64,000 nucleotides of DNA from Roseomonas sp. (GTDB lineage Bacteria > Pseudomonadota > Alphaproteobacteria > Acetobacterales > Acetobacteraceae): NCBI GenBank assembly GCA_020249505.1, contig JADCFN010000001.1, positions 62,001 to 126,000 of the forward strand, given 5' to 3'. The position numbers and the translations under genes were made by a program. Below the pieces are notes generated by a model. The model had not been told where the DNA came from, ran no database searches, and worked only from the letters and a program-made list of their open reading frames with translations. Of the stretch, positions 59,953 through 64,000 are shown in pieces (the stretch's first letter is position 1; each line of letters begins with the position of its first letter).

Positions 59953-61542
59953 TCAGTTCATCCGCGCCCAGTAGAAAAAGGGCTGGTTATTAGCCATATG
60001 CGGAATGGTCAGGTTGGACCGCATGGCCCAGGGGATCATCTGATGGTGCAGCGGAATATGCGGCACATCTTCACGATAGATGCGCAGCGCCTCACGGATC
60101 GCCTCATTGCGCGCATCGCCGGATTGGGTCTTCATCCGCTCAATCAACGCATCCATGCGCGGGTTGGAATAGCGCCCGTAATTCCAAATGCCATCGCCCT
60201 GTGCGCCATTGCGGGTGGCGACCAGGGATTGGAAGGAGTAAAGCGCATCCAAAGTCGGCACGCCCCAGCCCAGCAGATAGATGGACGTATCCTCTTTCTG
60301 GATCTTGGCGAAGAAGGGCGCCAGCGGCATGGCATTCAACTTTGCCCGCACACCAATCCGCGCCCACATCGCGACAATCGCCTGGCAAATCTGCTCATCA
60401 TTGATGTAGCGATTATTCGGGCAATCCAGCGTGATTTCAAAGCCATTCGGGTAGCCGGCTTCTGTCAGAAGCGCCCGCGCGCGCGCCGGATCATAAGCCA
60501 GGCGCACATCTTCTTCCTTCAAATAGCCATTCACCTGGGGCGGGAAGAAGGTACCCGTCACCACGGATTGGCCCCGCATGGTGGTGCGGTTGATCGCCTG
60601 AATATCAATTGCGTGATAAAGCGCCTGACGTACGCGCAAATCCTTCATCGGATTGCGGCCCTTCACGTCCGAATAGAGCAATTCATCGCGGAACACATCC
60701 ATCGCCAGGAAGATGGTGCGCACTTCCGGGCCTTCCAGCACGCGAATATTTTGCGCCTGACGCAGCCGGTTCAAATCCTGCAAGGGCGGATCGAGCACGA
60801 AATCAACCTCACCCGACAGCAGCGCGGCGATGCGCGTCGCATCGGACGCGATAGGGCGGAAGATGATTTCCGTTACATTCGCGTCCCGGCTGCTGTCTTC
60901 CCGCCAGCCCCACCAATCATTATTGCGCGCCATGACGGTGCGCACATCGGATTCACGCGCGGTCAGGCGGAAGGCGCCGGTGCCGTTGGTGTTGCGGACC
61001 GTGTGCATTTCTTCCCGCTGGCGCGTGTTTTGCGGCCGCGCGGCATTGTTCCTTTCGGACCAGCTCCGCGACATCATGAAGACGGAAGCGATCTTATTGG
61101 GCAGGATCGGGTCCGGCAGCTTGGTGATGATATCCACCACCAGCGTTTCCACCTGCACCGCGCGTTCCACCGTATCCACGAAAATCCCGTAATTGGAGGT
61201 CGGCGCCAAGGCGCGCGTTACGCTGAAGACCACGTCATCGGCGCTGAAGGCCTCGCCTTCATGGAATTTCACCCCATCGCGCAGCCAAAAGCGCCAGCGA
61301 TTAGGTTCTTGCTGTTCCCAGCGCGTGGCAAGGCCAGGTGCCAGGCCCAGTTCCTGGGTGCGGCTGATCAGCGTGTCATAAATCTGATAAAGCACCATGG
61401 TGACCGTACCAAGGTTCTGGCTATGCGGGTCGAGCGTATTGGGGTCGCCCGAGGCAGCCCAGCGCACGGTACGCGCATCCGCATTTGTCCCGCCCAGTGC
61501 CAGCCCGAAAGCAAGCGCAGAGGCCCATAACAGCTTTCGCAT
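59953..61542 (-). CDS. dppA: Dipeptide/oligopeptide ABC transporter substrate-binding protein (DppA type)
   Basis: The 529-residue exported protein has a signal peptide (MRKLLWASALAFGLALGGTN). It has the SBP_bac_5 pattern: DPHSQNLGTVTMVLYQIYDTLI, FHEGEAFSADDVVFSVTRAL, NGTGAFRLTARE and DLRVRQALYHAIDIQAI. GGGAGA precedes ATG 61542. It is the first gene of the operon and is followed by a palindromic repeat before dppB. The combined system imports peptides or similar solutes. Confidence 0.93.
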   Translation of the reverse strand: MRKLLWASALAFGLALGGTNADARTVRWAASGDPNTLDPHSQNLGTVTMVLYQIYDTLISRTQELGLAPGLATRWEQQEPNRWRFWLRDGVKFHEGEAFSADDVVFSVTRALAPTSNYGIFVDTVERAVQVETLVVDIITKLPDPILPNKIASVFMMSRSWSERNNAARPQNTRQREEMHTVRNTNGTGAFRLTARESDVRTVMARNNDWWGWREDSSRDANVTEIIFRPIASDATRIAALLSGEVDFVLDPPLQDLNRLRQAQNIRVLEGPEVRTIFLAMDVFRDELLYSDVKGRNPMKDLRVRQALYHAIDIQAINRTTMRGQSVVTGTFFPPQVNGYLKEEDVRLAYDPARARALLTEAGYPNGFEITLDCPNNRYINDEQICQAIVAMWARIGVRAKLNAMPLAPFFAKIQKEDTSIYLLGWGVPTLDALYSFQSLVATRNGAQGDGIWNYGRYSNPRMDALIERMKTQSGDARNEAIREALRIYREDVPHIPLHHQMIPWAMRSNLTIPHMANNQPFFYWARMN

Positions 61543-61685
61543 CCCAATCTCCCGTTTCTTGGTGTTAGCCTAAGGCCCGCCTATAGGGGTGCCAGCCCCG
61601 AGGGGGAAGGGGTTTTGTGGGGGAGATTTCCCCAGCCGTTAAACTGCTTTAGTTTCACGTCCAACCGTCCGAGAGAACCCCGCCC

Positions 61686-62465
61686 ATGCCGCGCTTCGCC
61701 GCCAATCTTTCCATGATGTTCAACGAAGTCCCCTTCCTGGACCGCTTCGCCCTCGCGGCGAAGGCGGGCTTCAAGGGGGTGGAATTCCTCTTTCCCTATG
61801 AGCACCCGGCGGCGGAGATTGCCGCGCGGCTCAAGGATAATGGCCTGCAGCAGGTGCTGTTCAATGCGCCGCCTGGCGATTGGGCGAAGGGGGAACGCGG
61901 CATGGCCTGCCACCCAGGCCGCGAGCAGGAATTTCGCGACAGCATCATGCGGGCGCTCGATTACGCTGGGGCGCTTGGCTGCCCGCGGCTGCATGTCATG
62001 GCTGGCATGGTGCCGCCGGGTATCGCGCAGGGCACACTCACCAGCCTTTATGCCATTAATCTTGCCTGGGCCGCCGAACGCGCCATCGCCCAAGGGGTAA
62101 AATGCTGCATTGAACCAATCAACCAGCGGGACATGCCGGGCTATGCGCTGACTGGCATCGCGAATGGCATTCAGGTGATTGAAGCCGTGGGTCCCGACCG
62201 GCTTGGCCTGCAATTCGACCTTTACCACACGCAGATCACCGAAGGCGATCTGGTGCCCCGTGCCCGAGCGGCGCTTCCCTATATTGCCCATATGCAGGTA
62301 GCCGATACCCCGGGCCGCAATGAACCCGGCACCGGTGAAGTCAATTGGCCCTTTGTCTTCGCCCAATTGGATGCCATGGGCTATCGTGGCTGGATCGGCT
62401 GCGAATACCGCCCCGCCGGCGAAACCCTCGCCGGGCTTTCCTGGTTCGCCCCCTATAAGGACTGA
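61686..62465 (+). CDS. hyi: Hydroxypyruvate isomerase
   Basis: The 259-residue TIM-barrel isomerase has MPRFAANLSMMFNEVPFLDRFALAAKAGFKGVEFLFPYE, CCIEPINQRDMPGYAL, LQFDLYHTQITEGDL and EYRPAGET motifs, which include the acidic metal ligands Glu and Asp/His. It interconverts hydroxypyruvate and tartronate semialdehyde. The partner reductase starts six bases later, so the pair forms a glyoxylate/glycerate-pathway operon. Confidence 0.94.
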   Translation: MPRFAANLSMMFNEVPFLDRFALAAKAGFKGVEFLFPYEHPAAEIAARLKDNGLQQVLFNAPPGDWAKGERGMACHPGREQEFRDSIMRALDYAGALGCPRLHVMAGMVPPGIAQGTLTSLYAINLAWAAERAIAQGVKCCIEPINQRDMPGYALTGIANGIQVIEAVGPDRLGLQFDLYHTQITEGDLVPRARAALPYIAHMQVADTPGRNEPGTGEVNWPFVFAQLDAMGYRGWIGCEYRPAGETLAGLSWFAPYKD

Positions 62466-62471
62466 CACACA

Positions 62472-63356
62472 ATGAAAATCGCCTTTATCGGCCTTGGCAT
62501 CATGGGCCGCCCCATGGCTGGCCACCTGAAAAACGCCGGCCACGCCATCACGGTGGTGGAGCGCAAAAGCCTGACCGCTGAGGACCGTGCGGCCTTCGCC
62601 GTGGCGCCGGATGGCAAGTCCGCCACCGCTGGGGCGGATGCCGTGATCATCATGGTGCCGGATACCCCTGATGTGGAAGCCGTGCTGTTCGGCGCCGGTG
62701 GCGTGGCTGAGGGGCTCAAGCCCGGCACGCTGGTGATTGACATGTCCTCCATCAGCCCGACCGCCACCAAGGATTTCGCGGCCAAAATCGCGGCCAAGGG
62801 CGGCGATTACCTCGATGCCCCGGTCTCGGGCGGGGAGGTCGGCGCGAAGCAGGCGAGCCTGACGATCATGGTTGGTGGCTCGGACGCTGCCTTTGAACGG
62901 GCCAAGCCGCTGTTTGAAGCGATGGGCAAGAATATCACCTTAGTCGGCGGCACCGGCGCGGGGCAGACCTGCAAGGTGGCCAATCAGATCATTGTGGCGC
63001 TGACCATCGAAGCGGTGGCGGAAGCACTCACCTTCGCCTCCAAGGCAGGCGCCGATCCAGCCAAGGTGCGCCAAGCCATCACAGGCGGGCTTGCGACATC
63101 GCGCATTCTGGAACTTCATGGGGAACGCATGATCAAGCGCACCTTTGCGCCGGGCTTCCGCATTCGCCTGCACCAGAAGGATTTGAACCTGGCGCTGCAA
63201 GCGGGCCGCGAATTGGGCGTGGCCTTGCCCAATACCGCCTCGACCCAGCAGCTTTTCGCCGCCGTCGCCGCGGCGGGGGGCGGGGATTTGGACCATTCCG
63301 GGCTGGTCAAGGCGCTGGAGACGCTCGCCGCGCATCCCGTGGCGCCGGACGCCTGA
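62472..63356 (+). CDS. glxR: Tartronate semialdehyde (2-hydroxy-3-oxopropionate) reductase
   Basis: The 294-residue beta-hydroxyacid dehydrogenase has the NAD(P)-binding GLGIMGRPMAGHL, the substrate-binding LDAPVSGGEVGAKQASLTIMVGG and catalytic Lys in GAGQTCKVANQIIV, followed by HQKDLNLAL. It reduces tartronate semialdehyde to glycerate. Cotranscribed with hyi, it completes glyoxylate carboligation products' route; gcl is not in the window. A terminator follows. Confidence 0.94.
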   Translation: MKIAFIGLGIMGRPMAGHLKNAGHAITVVERKSLTAEDRAAFAVAPDGKSATAGADAVIIMVPDTPDVEAVLFGAGGVAEGLKPGTLVIDMSSISPTATKDFAAKIAAKGGDYLDAPVSGGEVGAKQASLTIMVGGSDAAFERAKPLFEAMGKNITLVGGTGAGQTCKVANQIIVALTIEAVAEALTFASKAGADPAKVRQAITGGLATSRILELHGERMIKRTFAPGFRIRLHQKDLNLALQAGRELGVALPNTASTQQLFAAVAAAGGGDLDHSGLVKALETLAAHPVAPDA

Positions 63357-63377
63357 GGCGCAACCTTCTTTTGAGTT

Positions 63378-63412
63378 AAGGCTTCCCGCCCCCGGGAAGC
63401 CTTCTCATTTTT
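63378..63412 (+). terminator. Rho-independent terminator after glxR
   Basis: AAGGCTTCCCG (63378-63388) and CGGGAAGCCTT (63393-63403) form an 11-bp perfect stem with a four-C loop, followed by CTCATTTTT. It ends the hyi-glxR transcript. Confidence 0.9.
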
Positions 63413-63527
63413 GACTCATTGCGTCCAAAAAGGGCGCGGCATTTTGTTTTTTGGATTTTTCGCGCTTTACTGGTTCCGACACCGGCCGCGGCTGCGCGGC
63501 CAGGGCCAGAGCAAGGGCGCCAACTTC

Positions 63528-64000
63528 ATGCGGTTCGACGAAATCGGCCAACAGCTTCGCAACTATCGGCTTGAATCGGGCCTGAAGGCTGATGAGATCG
63601 CGGCGCGCCTTGGTGTCTCCCGCGCGGCACTTTACCGCTATGAAAAGGGCGAGGTCATCAAGCTGGATACCATCCGGCGGCTCGCGGAAATGCTGCAGGT
63701 CTCGCCCTTGGCCCTGCTCGGTATTGGGGTCGATTACTTCTCGCGCATCAACGCCTTTCTCGAACGTCAGCGCCAGATCGAAGAAGGCGCCGATAGCCAT
63801 TTGCAGCTTGGCGGGGCGCTCTGTTTTGCCTTGGCCTCGGAAGGGTTTGATCAGATATTGCGCGGGCTATGGCTGGAAGCGGCCGGCATGGCGACGGACC
63901 GACTGGCGGCGCGCAGCCTCGCGGAACAATGCCTGACCAGCCTGGCGCAACGGCGGCTTTTGCTGGAACAGCGCCGGCCCAACGTTACGGTCTTGCTCGG
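63528..64000 (+). CDS. XRE-family transcriptional regulator (3' end outside window)
   Basis: The frame is open from ATG 63528 to the window edge (157 codons). The Cro/C1-type HTH is at about 8-60 (IGQQLRNYRLESGLKADEIAARLGVSRAALYRYEKGEVIKLDTIRRLAEML), and a longer C-terminal region follows, LGIGVDYFSRINAFLERQRQIEEGADSHLQ. Homologues of this type in Acetobacteraceae carry a further ligand-sensing part. It could regulate the nearby glyoxylate genes or itself; neither is shown. The start may be upstream of ATG, since the frame is open to about 63444. Confidence 0.85.
   Translation, partial: MRFDEIGQQLRNYRLESGLKADEIAARLGVSRAALYRYEKGEVIKLDTIRRLAEMLQVSPLALLGIGVDYFSRINAFLERQRQIEEGADSHLQLGGALCFALASEGFDQILRGLWLEAAGMATDRLAARSLAEQCLTSLAQRRLLLEQRRPNVTVLL

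Noticed and set aside
58798-61530. A 910-codon open frame on the plus strand across dppB and dppA.
   Set aside because: It is antisense to two clear transport genes and includes the palindromic repeats. Its translation is His/Gln/Arg-rich and has no family pattern.

Overview
The window looks like a chromosomal segment of a high-GC alphaproteobacterium. The gene order ruvC-ruvA-ruvB-ybgC-tolQ-tolR-tolA-tolB-pal-cpoB-tilS-ftsH-folP and the rluD-rpoH neighbourhood are alphaproteobacterial. The many solute-binding proteins (peptide, Bug/TctC, TRAP and amino-acid types), amidases and gamma-glutamyltransferases suggest a heterotroph of the Acetobacteraceae/Roseomonas kind. The family placement is inference; no 16S rRNA is present.

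Layout. 1-5.5 kb: a TPR/glycosyltransferase-like protein cut by the window edge, then an amidase gene split by a 1.7 kb insertion. The insertion carries a hairpin element, an SRPBCC protein, an MGMT-like protein and a truncated hypothetical; a Phd/VapC toxin-antitoxin pair follows. 5.5-10.6 kb: a tyrosine phosphatase, a CNNM/CorC-type membrane protein, a TacA/TacT-type DUF1778-GNAT pair, a ribbon-helix-helix gene followed by a possible MazF-fold toxin, a cupin, gpt and csaA. 10.7-15.6 kb: gamma-glutamyltransferase, amidase, histone-deacetylase-like hydrolase, DUF192 protein and tRNA-Pro(UGG). 15.7-18.7 kb: a peptide-type solute-binding protein and a flavin monooxygenase. 18.7-31.2 kb: on the minus strand, the long housekeeping block for folate synthesis, membrane proteolysis, tRNA-Ile lysidinylation, the Tol-Pal envelope machine and RuvABC Holliday junction processing. 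A palindrome-rich element separates ruvA from ruvB.

31.2-42 kb: a third amidase, another peptide-type binding protein, a hybrid histidine kinase coupled to an orphan TRAP-type binding protein, glutathione peroxidase, a sulfite-oxidase-like molybdoenzyme, a lipoprotein alpha/beta hydrolase and a Bug-type binding protein. 42-48.9 kb: leuD-leuC, a membrane glycosyltransferase, a two-gene DUF2256/DUF6476 operon, rluD and rpoH (with candidate promoter and terminators), and an amino-acid binding protein. 49.2-50.3 kb: a decayed IS630-family transposase and a more A+T-rich stretch. 50.3-55.9 kb: a lipoprotein, a second exported gamma-glutamyltransferase, and a three-gene CDP-sugar operon (cytidylyltransferase, 4,6-dehydratase, C-methyltransferase-like). 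55.9-61.5 kb: a complete dpp-type ABC importer with a tandem 60-bp palindromic repeat between the binding-protein gene and the permease genes. 61.6-64 kb: hydroxypyruvate isomerase, tartronate semialdehyde reductase and the start of an XRE regulator.

The strongest unusual signals are the interrupted amidase with its island, the run of three toxin-antitoxin-like modules in 4.6 kb (one of unassigned type), the TRAP binding-protein/hybrid-kinase pair without permease or response regulator, and the palindromic repeats in the ruv and dpp operons.
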